This document shows, piece after piece, positions 1 to 6,257 of a DNA stretch of 9,331 bases. Location of the stretch: the NCBI GenBank assembly GCA_016763915.1, contig JAESSX010000253.1, positions 1 to 9,331 of the forward strand, in the 5' to 3' direction. Below the pieces are notes generated by a model. The model had not been told where the DNA came from. It made no database searches and saw only the letters and a list, made by a program, of their open reading frames with translations. This DNA is from Rhodospirillales bacterium (GTDB lineage Bacteria > Pseudomonadota > Alphaproteobacteria > Rhodospirillales_A > Casp-alpha2). Numbering within the stretch: position 1 is the first letter of the stretch; every line of letters begins with the position of its first letter. The position numbers and the translations under genes are program-made.

Positions 1-211
1 ATCGGGGGTCATCGACGGATATGGCCGCACGATCCGGAGTCTCGGCCTGGGCCGGGAGGGCATCCTCGACAGCGACCTGCCGGCGGCGCTGTCGGCCCGC
101 ACGCCGTTTTCCCTGCTCGGCGACTGGATGACCGGATTCATTCTCGTGCTTGTGCTCGGGGCCGGGCTGATGATGCGCCGGGTTGTGCGCAAATCCGGGT
201 CAATATTTTAA
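1..211 (+). CDS. lnt: Apolipoprotein N-acyltransferase, C-terminal end (5' part outside window)
   Basis: Only the last 69 codons are present, reading from base 2 to the TAA at 209-211. Lnt transfers an acyl chain from a phospholipid to the N-terminal cysteine of diacylated lipoproteins in the inner membrane. The visible part has the end of the nitrilase-like domain (SGVIDGYGRT, then LGREGILDSDLPAAL and a GD pair). A final hydrophobic helix follows (about FILVLVLGAGLMM) with a basic cytoplasmic tail, RRVVRK. This matches the usual Lnt C-terminus, where the last membrane helix follows the catalytic domain. The catalytic residues lie upstream of the window. Family identity rests on this short stretch and on the conserved neighbourhood: lnt next to an XRE regulator and metK is common in alphaproteobacteria. 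No clear terminator follows it. Confidence 0.85.
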   Translation, partial: SGVIDGYGRTIRSLGLGREGILDSDLPAALSARTPFSLLGDWMTGFILVLVLGAGLMMRRVVRKSGSIF

Positions 212-223
212 GGACGTATTTGT

Positions 224-251
224 TTGTTAGTTTGAAGAATGGCCTTACAAT
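224..251 (+). promoter_or_regulatory. Candidate promoter for the XRE regulator gene
   Basis: TTGTTA (224-229) and TACAAT (246-251) are separated by 16 bases. They match the sigma-70 consensus at 4/6 and 5/6 positions. A start near 258 would leave a leader of roughly 170 bases before the ATG at 432. The surrounding 212-431 stretch is visibly more AT-rich than the genes around it, as expected of a promoter region. This is a pattern match only; read-through from lnt is also possible. Confidence 0.35.
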
Positions 252-304
252 AATGGAGTAATTTGTGAGGAAATTTTTTTAGGAAGCACACACTATTTTT
301 GCTT

Positions 305-320
305 GCATACACCGGTATGC
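305..320 (+). repeat. Inverted repeat, candidate operator upstream of the XRE regulator
   Basis: GCATAC (305-310) and GTATGC (315-320) form a perfect 6-base inverted repeat with an ACCG spacer. The flanks extend the symmetry loosely: TTGC just before and GCAA just after are also complementary, with two extra bases on the left. A dyad of this size upstream of a Cro/CI-type gene would suit a dimeric repressor site, possibly for autoregulation. The role is inferred; only the symmetry is seen. Confidence 0.4.
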
Positions 321-366
321 GCAATCATGTTGTTAGAAAGCCGTGGCGCCTTGAAAAATTTAAAAG

Positions 367-379
367 GCTCTTGAAGAGC
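367..379 (+). repeat. Short palindromic hairpin in the XRE gene leader
   Basis: GCTCT (367-371) pairs with AGAGC (375-379) around a TGA centre. The GGCTCT motif recurs directly at 394-399. It lies about 50 bases before the start codon. It could be an operator half-site pair or a small RNA hairpin. No T-tract follows, so it is not a terminator. Function unknown. Confidence 0.3.
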
Positions 380-431
380 GGGCGTCAAAAAACGGCTCTG
401 GATAACTAAATCTGAGCAGACGGAACAAGAA

Positions 432-917
432 ATGAAAAACTCAGCTTCTTCAAAAAAAACCAAGACCCGCAACCGCCAGAAAAGTAAACGGCGCCTTCCG
501 CCCGGGGTTCCAAATCCCGTGGATATCCATGTCGGAAGCCGTGTGCGCCTTCGTCGTACGTTGCTCGGCCTCAGCCAGGAAAAACTTGGTGATGCCGTCG
601 GCCTGACGTTTCAGCAGATTCAGAAATATGAGCGCGGCGCCAACCGAATCGGCGCCTCCCGGCTATTTCAACTCAGCAACATTCTTGATGTGCCGATCAT
701 GTTTTTCTTCGATGAAATGCCAACCGGCCTGAAAACCGCCGAGGCCCAGGTTATTCGGGGCCTTCAGGAACAGGAGCAGAAAACTCTGGAACTGGATCCT
801 CTGGCGCGGCGCGAAACCCTGGAACTGGTACGCGCTTACTACAAAATCAGCGAACCCAGGGTGCGCAAGCGCCTGTTTGAGTTGACGAAGTCGCTGGCAA
901 CCGTTGCCAAAGACTGA
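432..917 (+). CDS. Cro/CI (XRE) family transcriptional regulator, PhrR-like
   Basis: This 161-residue DNA-binding protein probably acts as a dimeric repressor or activator. Residues about 37-90 form an HTH_3/XRE domain with the pattern SQEKLGDAVGLTFQQIQKYERG (about 48-69) and NRIGASRLFQLSNILDVP. The latter is highly characteristic of the regulator found next to lnt and metK in alphaproteobacteria. The first 21 residues are strongly basic (KKTKTRNRQKSKRR) and probably disordered. The C-terminal half (about 100-161) is helical and charged and has no recognised ligand domain. The relative I recall is PhrR of Sinorhizobium, an acid/stress-induced gene beside actA/lnt; I did not transfer the symbol because the function has not been shown to be shared. 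The ATG at 432 has only a weak upstream purine stretch (GGAA at 422-425). The targets are unknown; the dyad at 305-320 is a candidate autoregulatory site. Confidence 0.88.
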   Translation: MKNSASSKKTKTRNRQKSKRRLPPGVPNPVDIHVGSRVRLRRTLLGLSQEKLGDAVGLTFQQIQKYERGANRIGASRLFQLSNILDVPIMFFFDEMPTGLKTAEAQVIRGLQEQEQKTLELDPLARRETLELVRAYYKISEPRVRKRLFELTKSLATVAKD

Positions 918-961
918 ACCCGCGTCCGCGTTGGATGGGCGTTCGGTCCGTTTTCATTCTC

Positions 962-984
962 CGTCCGACCCCCGTCGGTGGACG
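962..984 (+). other. GC-rich hairpin downstream of the XRE gene
   Basis: CCGAC (965-969) pairs with GTCGG (974-978) around CCCC. CGT (962-964) can then pair with ACG (982-984) across a 3-base bulge. It lies 45 bases after the regulator's stop codon. No T-run follows, so intrinsic termination is unlikely. It might be a processing or Rho-blocking structure, or simply chance in GC-rich DNA. Confidence 0.25.
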
Positions 985-1017
985 AAGAGTGGTGGGGTGG
1001 CTGTTGCCGGAAAGCCC

Positions 1018-1046
1018 TTGACGGTTGGCGAAATCCTTGCGACAAG
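1018..1046 (+). promoter_or_regulatory. Candidate metK promoter
   Basis: TTGACG (1018-1023) matches the -35 consensus at 5/6. With a 17-base spacer it faces GACAAG (1041-1046), only 3/6 to the -10 consensus. A start near 1053 would place the riboswitch aptamer about 20 bases into the transcript, which is the expected arrangement. Strong -35 and weak -10 boxes are common in alphaproteobacteria. Position relative to the aptamer is the main support. Confidence 0.35.
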
Positions 1047-1076
1047 TTTGACCTTCGTCGCCCTTGCTGGGGTGGC

Positions 1077-1131
1077 GCGTGGAAGGATTTGGGCTACTTG
1101 ACCACCACGTAAAAAATGGCGCTAAGTGGGC
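1077..1131 (+). promoter_or_regulatory. SAM-II/SAM-V-type S-adenosylmethionine riboswitch
   Basis: The stretch carries, in order, the blocks typical of the SAM-II/SAM-V aptamer: GGATTTG (1084-1090), CTTGACCACCACGTAAAA (1097-1114) and GCTAAG (1121-1126). P1 can form between CGTGG (1078-1082) and CCACG (1105-1109). The H-type pseudoknot P2 can form between CTACTT (1094-1099) and AAGTGG (1124-1129), six pairs with one G-U. In this fold the GATTTG loop and the A-rich strand before GCTAA make the triplexes that hold SAM. Its position 70 bases before metK, the gene for SAM synthesis, agrees with feedback repression by SAM. I cannot separate SAM-II from SAM-V by eye. A covariance search with RF00521 and RF01826 would decide. 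Confidence 0.82.
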
Positions 1132-1154
1132 TTATGAGATTGCGGCAACGTTTT

Positions 1155-1193
1155 GGCCCTCGGTCCAATTGGACGAAACCTGAGATCAGAGGG
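1155..1193 (+). promoter_or_regulatory. Possible riboswitch expression platform with anti-Shine-Dalgarno
   Basis: The metK Shine-Dalgarno is AGAGGG (1188-1193), 8 bases before the ATG at 1202. CCCTC (1157-1161) is its exact complement for five bases and can pair with GAGGG (1189-1193). Between them is a perfect 12-base palindrome, GTCCAATTGGAC (1163-1174), which would bring the two strands together. GGGCT (1128-1132), overlapping the aptamer P2 strand, can pair instead with GGCCC (1155-1159) and so remove the anti-SD. The pairings are seen; the switching role is inferred. Confidence 0.4.
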
Positions 1194-1201
1194 ATTTGTT
1201 A

Positions 1202-2372
<1,171 letters not shown>

Positions 2373-2374
<2 letters not shown>

Positions 2375-2384
2375 GTCATGACCT
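2373..2384 (+). repeat. Perfect 12-base palindrome at the metK/trmB junction
   Basis: AGGTCATGACCT reads the same on both strands. It starts inside the metK TAG stop and ends two bases before the trmB ATG at 2386. It includes the only recognisable SD-like bases of trmB (AGG, 2373-2375). As RNA it could form a small hairpin that limits free initiation and favours translation coupled to metK. It may also be coincidence. Confidence 0.35.
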
Positions 2385-2385
2385 G

Positions 2386-3123
2386 ATGCCCGTCGCAAAG
2401 GGCCACGACGGACCGCAATGGTACGGCCGCCGCAGGGGCCACAAGCTGCGGCCCAACCGCCAGGCGCTGATCGACACCCGGCTGCCGGAACTCAGGATCA
2501 CGCTACCCGCCGACGGCATCCTTGATCCCGAGGCGGCCTTTTCCGGCCCGCTCCGCGACATCTGGCTGGAGGTCGGTTTCGGCGGCGGCGAACACCTGGC
2601 GGCCCAGGCCCGGGCCCATCCCGACATCGGCTTCATCGGTTGCGAGCCCTTCATCAACGGCGTGGCCAATCTTTTGAGCCTGATCGAACGGGACGGCCTG
2701 ACCAATGTGCGGATTTTCGACGACGACGCGCGCAAACTGTTCGCCGCCCTGCCCGGCGCCGTGTTCGGCCGGGTGTTCGCCCTCTATACGGACCCGTGGC
2801 CGAAAAAGCGTCATCACCGGCGCCGCTTCATTTCCGACGACACCGTCGAAACCCTGACCCGGCTGATGAAGGACGACGCCCAATTGCGCCTGGCCAGCGA
2901 TCATATGGGGTATGTGGGCTGGATGCTGGAACACCTGACCCGGTGCCCGCAACTGGTGTGGGGCGCGCGATCAAAACGGGACTGGGCGGAGCCGCCGTCC
3001 GACTGGGTCGAAACGCGCTACGAAAAAAAAGCCAAGGAAGAAGGCCTGGCGGCGGCCTATTTGTGTTTTACCCGCCGCGCGAGGGCAGCCGACGAGTCAG
3101 CGCCGACGTTGGAAAACCATTGA
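2386..3123 (+). CDS. trmB: tRNA (guanine-N7-)-methyltransferase
   Basis: TrmB uses SAM to methylate N7 of G46 in the tRNA variable loop. The 245-residue product starts with the alphaproteobacterial type N-terminus WYGRRRGHKLRPNRQ (12-26). It then has the SAM-binding motif I EVGFGGGEH (62-70), IGCEPF (84-89), and the family motif YTDPWPKKRHHRRRF (134-148). Near the end come DW and TRYEKKA, the conserved substrate-side motif, and YLCFTRR. Position 135 is Thr where the family usually has Pro (PDPWPK); the neighbouring Asp is kept. ATG 2386 is preferred over an in-frame GTG at 2323 because the latter lies inside metK and adds 21 residues unrelated to the family. The SD is weak (AGG, 2373-2375). 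The stop codon overlaps the -35 of the next promoter. Confidence 0.95.
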   Translation: MPVAKGHDGPQWYGRRRGHKLRPNRQALIDTRLPELRITLPADGILDPEAAFSGPLRDIWLEVGFGGGEHLAAQARAHPDIGFIGCEPFINGVANLLSLIERDGLTNVRIFDDDARKLFAALPGAVFGRVFALYTDPWPKKRHHRRRFISDDTVETLTRLMKDDAQLRLASDHMGYVGWMLEHLTRCPQLVWGARSKRDWAEPPSDWVETRYEKKAKEEGLAAAYLCFTRRARAADESAPTLENH

Positions 3124-3148
3124 ATTCCGGATATCGCCGGTATATAAA
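3120..3148 (+). promoter_or_regulatory. Promoter of the rimP-nusA-infB operon
   Basis: TTGAAT (3120-3125, 4/6) and TATAAA (3143-3148, 5/6) are spaced by 17 bases, the ideal distance. The -35 overlaps the trmB stop codon. The region is AT-rich compared with its surroundings. A start near 3155 gives a leader of about 110 bases to the rimP ATG. It is the best sigma-70-type match I found in the window. Confidence 0.6.
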
Positions 3149-3207
3149 CGGCCTACGTTCTGAAATGTACGGACTCGTTTAATCCGAAAATTTGAGTGGG
3201 ATTGATT

Positions 3208-3239
3208 GGGTGGGCCGGTGGCCCGCCTTTTGTTTTTTT
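3208..3239 (+). terminator. Intrinsic terminator / attenuator in the rimP leader
   Basis: GGTGGGCC (3209-3216) pairs with GGCCCGCC (3220-3227) over a GGT loop: eight pairs, one G-U, with a possible ninth G-U outside. The tract TTTTGTTTTTTT (3228-3239) follows directly. This is a textbook Rho-independent terminator, 27 bases before the rimP start. It can end read-through from metK-trmB. Because it also lies downstream of the promoter at 3120-3148, it can attenuate the rimP-nusA operon. In Bacillus subtilis the rimP(ylxS)-nusA leader has such a terminator and NusA represses its own operon through it, so the same loop is plausible here. Confidence 0.85.
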
Positions 3240-3247
3240 ATATATGC

Positions 3248-3261
3248 CCCCGACCGCGGGG
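3248..3261 (+). promoter_or_regulatory. Hairpin covering the rimP ribosome binding site
   Basis: CCCCG (3248-3252) pairs with CGGGG (3257-3261) around ACCG. The 3' arm is also the only SD-like sequence of rimP (GGGGA, 3258-3262), a few bases before the ATG at 3267. The ribosome binding site would therefore be hidden in the folded RNA. The pairing is seen; a regulatory role is inferred. Confidence 0.45.
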
Positions 3262-3266
3262 ACCAG

Positions 3267-3767
3267 ATGAAAGCGAACTTAGGCGTGGATCTTTCCGAGC
3301 GCATCCACAATCTGATCGAGGCGACCGTCGACGATTTGGGTTTCGACATCGTGCGCGTGCAGGTCATGGGCAAAGACCAGGTCGTGTTGCAGGTCATGGC
3401 GGAACCCAAGGACGGCCAGGGGATGACGGCGAGCAATTGCGCCACCATCAGCCGCGCTGTTTCGGCGCTGCTGGAAGTCGACGACCCGATCAGCGGGGCC
3501 TATACGCTTGAGGTCTCGTCGCCCGGGCTGGACCGCCCATTGGTCCGGCTTGGGGATTTCGAACGCTTTCAGGGGTTGGAGGCGAAAATCGAAATCAACC
3601 GGCCCCTGGACGGCCGGCGCCGATTCCGGGGGCGGCTTTTGGGTGTCGATGGCGACACCGTAAGAATTCTCGTGGACGGGGTCGAGGTGGATTTGCCGCA
3701 CCCGGATATCCACAAGGCGAAATTGCTCATGACCGACGAATTGATCGCGGCATCGGAGGAGAATTAA
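3267..3767 (+). CDS. rimP: Ribosome maturation factor RimP
   Basis: RimP binds the 30S precursor and is needed for efficient maturation of the small subunit. The 166-residue product has the usual two parts. The N-terminal alpha/beta domain is about residues 8-83 (IHNLIEATVDDLGFDIVRVQV, then CATISRAVSALLEVDDPI). The family signature YTLEVSSPGLDRPL (79-92) leads into the C-terminal SH3-like barrel (RFRGRLLGVDGDTVRILVDG, ending with HKAKLL). The ATG at 3267 starts just before the conserved region. An in-frame TTG at 3192 would translate straight through the terminator and is not credible. It is the first gene of the operon and ends 6 bases before nusA. Unlike in E. coli, no tRNA gene precedes it in this window. 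Confidence 0.95.
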   Translation: MKANLGVDLSERIHNLIEATVDDLGFDIVRVQVMGKDQVVLQVMAEPKDGQGMTASNCATISRAVSALLEVDDPISGAYTLEVSSPGLDRPLVRLGDFERFQGLEAKIEINRPLDGRRRFRGRLLGVDGDTVRILVDGVEVDLPHPDIHKAKLLMTDELIAASEEN

Positions 3768-3773
3768 CAGATT

Positions 3774-5495
3774 ATGACTGAATCCATGGAAACAGGCGCC
3801 GCCCAGACGCGCCCCGAATTAATCGAAGTGGCGGAAACCGTTGCCCGCGACAAGGGCATTGACCGTGAGGAAGTCCTCGAGGCCATGGAACAGGCGATCC
3901 AGAAGGCCGGACGGTCCAAATACGGCCACGAGCACGATATCCGCGCCACCATCGACCGGGGCACCGGAGAAATCAACCTGGTCCGCTATATGGAGGTCGT
4001 GGAAAATCCGGAAGAGGTGGAAAACGAAGCCACCCAGTTGGATGTGGCCATGGCCAGGAAGACCCTTACCGACGCCGAGGCCGGCGATTTCATGGTGACC
4101 GGCCTGCCGCCCATCGATTTCGGCCGCATCGCCGCCCAGACGGCCAAGCAGGTGATCGTGCAGCGCGTGCGCGATGCCGAACGCACCCGCCAGTTCGCGG
4201 AATTCAAGGACCGGATCGGCGAGATCGTCAACGGCCTGGTCAAGCGGGTCGAATACGGCAATGTCATCGTCGATCTCAACCGTGCCGAAGCCATGCTGCG
4301 CCGCGACGAATCCATCCCGCGCGAACATTTCAACACCGGCGACCGGGTCCGCGCCTATATCGTCGACGTGCGCGAAGAGGCCCGCGGGCCGCAGATTTTC
4401 CTGTCGCGCACCCATCCCCAGTTTATGTCCCGGCTGTTCTCTCAAGAGGTGCCGGAAATCTACGACGGCATTATTGAAATCAAGTCGGTCGCCCGCGACC
4501 CCGGCTCACGCGCCAAGATTGCGGTTCTGTCCCACGATTCCAGCATCGATCCGGTCGGTCCCTGCATCGGCATGCGCGGCTCGCGCGTGCAGGCCGTGGT
4601 CGGCGAACTGCAGGGCGAAAAGATCGACATCATCCAATGGTCGCCGGACCCGGCGTCCTTCATCGTCAACGCCCTGGCCCCGGCCGAGGTCGCCAAGGTG
4701 GTTCTCGACGAGGAAGCCAACCGCATCGAGGTGGTGGTGCCGGACGAACAACTGTCCCTGGCCATCGGCCGGCGCGGCCAGAACGTGCGCCTGGCGTCCC
4801 AGCTGTCGGGGTGGGATATCGACCTGTTGACCGAGGCCGAGGAATCGGAGCGCCGCAACGAGGAGTTCAAGGTCCGTTCGCAGATGTTCGTCGAGGCCCT
4901 CGACGTGGACGACGTGATCGCCCACCTGCTGGTCACCGAAGGTTTCTCGTCGGTCGAGGAAGTGGCCTTCGTGCCGGTCGAGGACATGGTCGATATCGAA
5001 GGGTTCGATGAGGAAATTTCCGAGGAGTTACGCCAACGCGCGCGGACCTTCCTGGAGACCCGGGACGAAACCCTGATGTTGCGCCGCAAGGAACTTGAAG
5101 TCAGCGACGAACTGGCCGAAGTCGAAGGCGTGGGTCCGGAGCTGTTGGTGGCGCTGGGCGAAAACGGGATCAAAGCCCGCGACGACCTGGCCGATCTGGC
5201 GGCCGACGAACTGATGGAGTTCGCCCCCGCCGGAACCCTGAATGAATCCCAGGCCAACGACATCATCATGGCCGCCCGCGCCCACTGGTTTGAAGAAGAA
5301 GACAAGGCGGCGGCGACGGCTGAGGCAGAGGAAGCGGCCGACAGCGCCGGTGACAAGGCGGCGGGGACTGCTGAAGCAGAGGAAGCGGCCGACAGCGCGG
5401 GTGACAAGGCGGAAGCGACTGCTGAGACAGAGGAAGCGGCCGACAGCGCCGGTGACAAGGCGGAAGCGACTTCCGCCGGGGAGGATGAAAAATAG
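3774..5495 (+). CDS. nusA: Transcription termination/antitermination factor NusA
   Basis: NusA binds RNA polymerase and nascent RNA and modulates pausing, termination and antitermination. The 573-residue protein has the polymerase-binding N-terminal domain (about 14-135), the S1 domain (about 145-212), KH1 with GMRG (266-269), and KH2 with GRRG (332-335, in [18 protein letters not shown]). Two C-terminal helix-hairpin-helix acidic repeats follow (about 365-430 and 440-505). This two-AR layout is typical of proteobacteria. The last 64 residues (510-573) are an extra low-complexity tail of 17-residue repeats rich in Ala, Glu, Asp and Lys. The start at 3774 has a strong GGAGGAG (3755-3761) within the end of rimP, 12 bases upstream, somewhat long. 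An ATG four codons later is even further away. NusA may repress its own operon via the leader terminator at 3208-3239. Confidence 0.97.
   Translation: MTESMETGAAQTRPELIEVAETVARDKGIDREEVLEAMEQAIQKAGRSKYGHEHDIRATIDRGTGEINLVRYMEVVENPEEVENEATQLDVAMARKTLTDAEAGDFMVTGLPPIDFGRIAAQTAKQVIVQRVRDAERTRQFAEFKDRIGEIVNGLVKRVEYGNVIVDLNRAEAMLRRDESIPREHFNTGDRVRAYIVDVREEARGPQIFLSRTHPQFMSRLFSQEVPEIYDGIIEIKSVARDPGSRAKIAVLSHDSSIDPVGPCIGMRGSRVQAVVGELQGEKIDIIQWSPDPASFIVNALAPAEVAKVVLDEEANRIEVVVPDEQLSLAIGRRGQNVRLASQLSGWDIDLLTEAEESERRNEEFKVRSQMFVEALDVDDVIAHLLVTEGFSSVEEVAFVPVEDMVDIEGFDEEISEELRQRARTFLETRDETLMLRRKELEVSDELAEVEGVGPELLVALGENGIKARDDLADLAADELMEFAPAGTLNESQANDIIMAARAHWFEEEDKAAATAEAEEAADSAGDKAAGTAEAEEAADSAGDKAEATAETEEAADSAGDKAEATSAGEDEK
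5301..5471 (+). repeat. 51-bp in-frame tandem repeat in the nusA 3' end
   Basis: Three full units begin at 5301, 5352 and 5403, each with GACAAGGCG and an exact 51-base period. A fourth partial unit (5454-5471) follows. Each unit encodes 17 residues of the form [17 protein letters not shown]. Units differ by a few substitutions, mostly in the first 12 bases and around codon 10. The period is a multiple of three, so gain or loss of a unit keeps the frame. It lies after the last AR domain and is probably disordered and acidic. Confidence 0.95.
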
Positions 5496-5527
5496 CCGGG
5501 CGAGGGCAAAATACCAGCGCCGGAAGG

Positions 5528-6145
5528 TTGCGACGTCAGCCCCGGAAAGCCGCCGGGACGGCTCCGGCGCTGCGGACATGCATCGTCACCGGCGCGCAAA
5601 AGCCGAAAGATCAGCTGCTGCGTTTTGTCGTCGGACCCGACGGGAACCTGGTTCCCGACCTGGACGGGGGGCTGCCGGGACGGGGTTTATGGTTGAGTGG
5701 CGAGCGCGATATGGTAAATACAGCCTGCGCTAAAGGTCTTTTTGCGCGGGCCGCGCGCCGCAAGGTCGGTTTGCCGGAGAATCTGGCGGACCAGGTGGAC
5801 AGCCTGATGGTGCGCCGGTGTCTGGATTTGATCGGTTTGGCGCGGCGCGCCGGGGAAGTTGTCGCCGGGTTTGAGAAAACAAAGGCCCGGCTGCGCGATG
5901 GTAAAGGGGGCGTCTTGTTGCGGGCCTGTGACGGTGCCGCCGACGGACGGGACAAAATCGGGGCGTTGGCGCCGGATTTGGCGGTGGTGGACCAGTTCAG
6001 CGCCGAAGACCTGGGAAGGGCGCTGGGACGGGACAACGCCGTTCACGGGGTTATCGACCGCGGCCGGCTGGCGGACTGCGTGTTGCGAAACGGACCGGCT
6101 GATAGCCTTTCGCGGGTCCAGGGGGTAAGGTTGGGCCGGCGATGA
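5528..6145 (+). CDS. YlxR (DUF448) / L7Ae-like fusion RNA-binding protein
   Basis: The product joins two RNA-binding modules that are separate genes (ylxR and ylxQ) in Firmicutes nusA-infB operons. Counting from TTG 5528, residues about 15-80 are the YlxR domain, with RTCIVTG (16-22), [10 protein letters not shown] (30-39) and the signature GRGLW (51-55). Residues about 94-185 are an L7Ae/L30e-like fold ([20 protein letters not shown] and following). Fused proteins of about 200-230 residues are usual in alphaproteobacteria; the exact role is not settled, though the operon suggests RNA or ribosome work. The start is doubtful. The frame opens only at 5489, and there is no ATG or GTG before the conserved domain. 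TTG 5528 abuts GGAAGG with no spacing. An AUA at 5492 has ideal spacing from GGGGAGG (5478-5484). The domain assignment is firm; the N-terminus is not. Confidence 0.88.
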   Translation: MRRQPRKAAGTAPALRTCIVTGAQKPKDQLLRFVVGPDGNLVPDLDGGLPGRGLWLSGERDMVNTACAKGLFARAARRKVGLPENLADQVDSLMVRRCLDLIGLARRAGEVVAGFEKTKARLRDGKGGVLLRACDGAADGRDKIGALAPDLAVVDQFSAEDLGRALGRDNAVHGVIDRGRLADCVLRNGPADSLSRVQGVRLGRR

Positions 6146-6257
6146 CGGGTCGCATGAGAAGATTGAAGATTTTCGGTACGATAATACGTTAAAGAGACGG
6201 GCGAAAATTTGGGAACGGGGCGGAGACCAAGGCCCCAACACAGGATGATTTAAGAAT

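Noticed and set aside
933..955. Terminator after the XRE gene (weak stem then TTTTC)
   Set aside because: Only about four pairs with a G-U can form, followed by four T's. Too weak to support.
904..1101. 65-codon plus-strand frame in the metK leader (possible leader peptide)
   Set aside because: It starts inside the XRE gene, runs into the riboswitch aptamer, has no good SD and no methionine-rich or conserved pattern.
3192..3266. Upstream TTG extension of rimP
   Set aside because: It would translate through the terminator stem and T-tract. The RimP family starts at the ATG 3267 position.
3124..3266. tRNA gene before rimP, as metY in E. coli
   Set aside because: No cloverleaf, T-loop GTTCGA-type sequence or CCA end is seen. 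The space is filled by promoter, terminator and RBS hairpin.
4460..5599. 379-codon minus-strand frame opposite nusA, Ser/Ala-rich with repeats
   Set aside because: The repeat is only the reverse reading of the nusA 51-bp repeat. Composition and lack of motifs mark it as a shadow.
6163..6187. Promoter before infB (TTGAAG with GATAAT at 6180-6185)
   Set aside because: The GATAAT box is good, but the spacer to TTGAAG is only 11 bases and no other -35 fits. Not enough to call a promoter.
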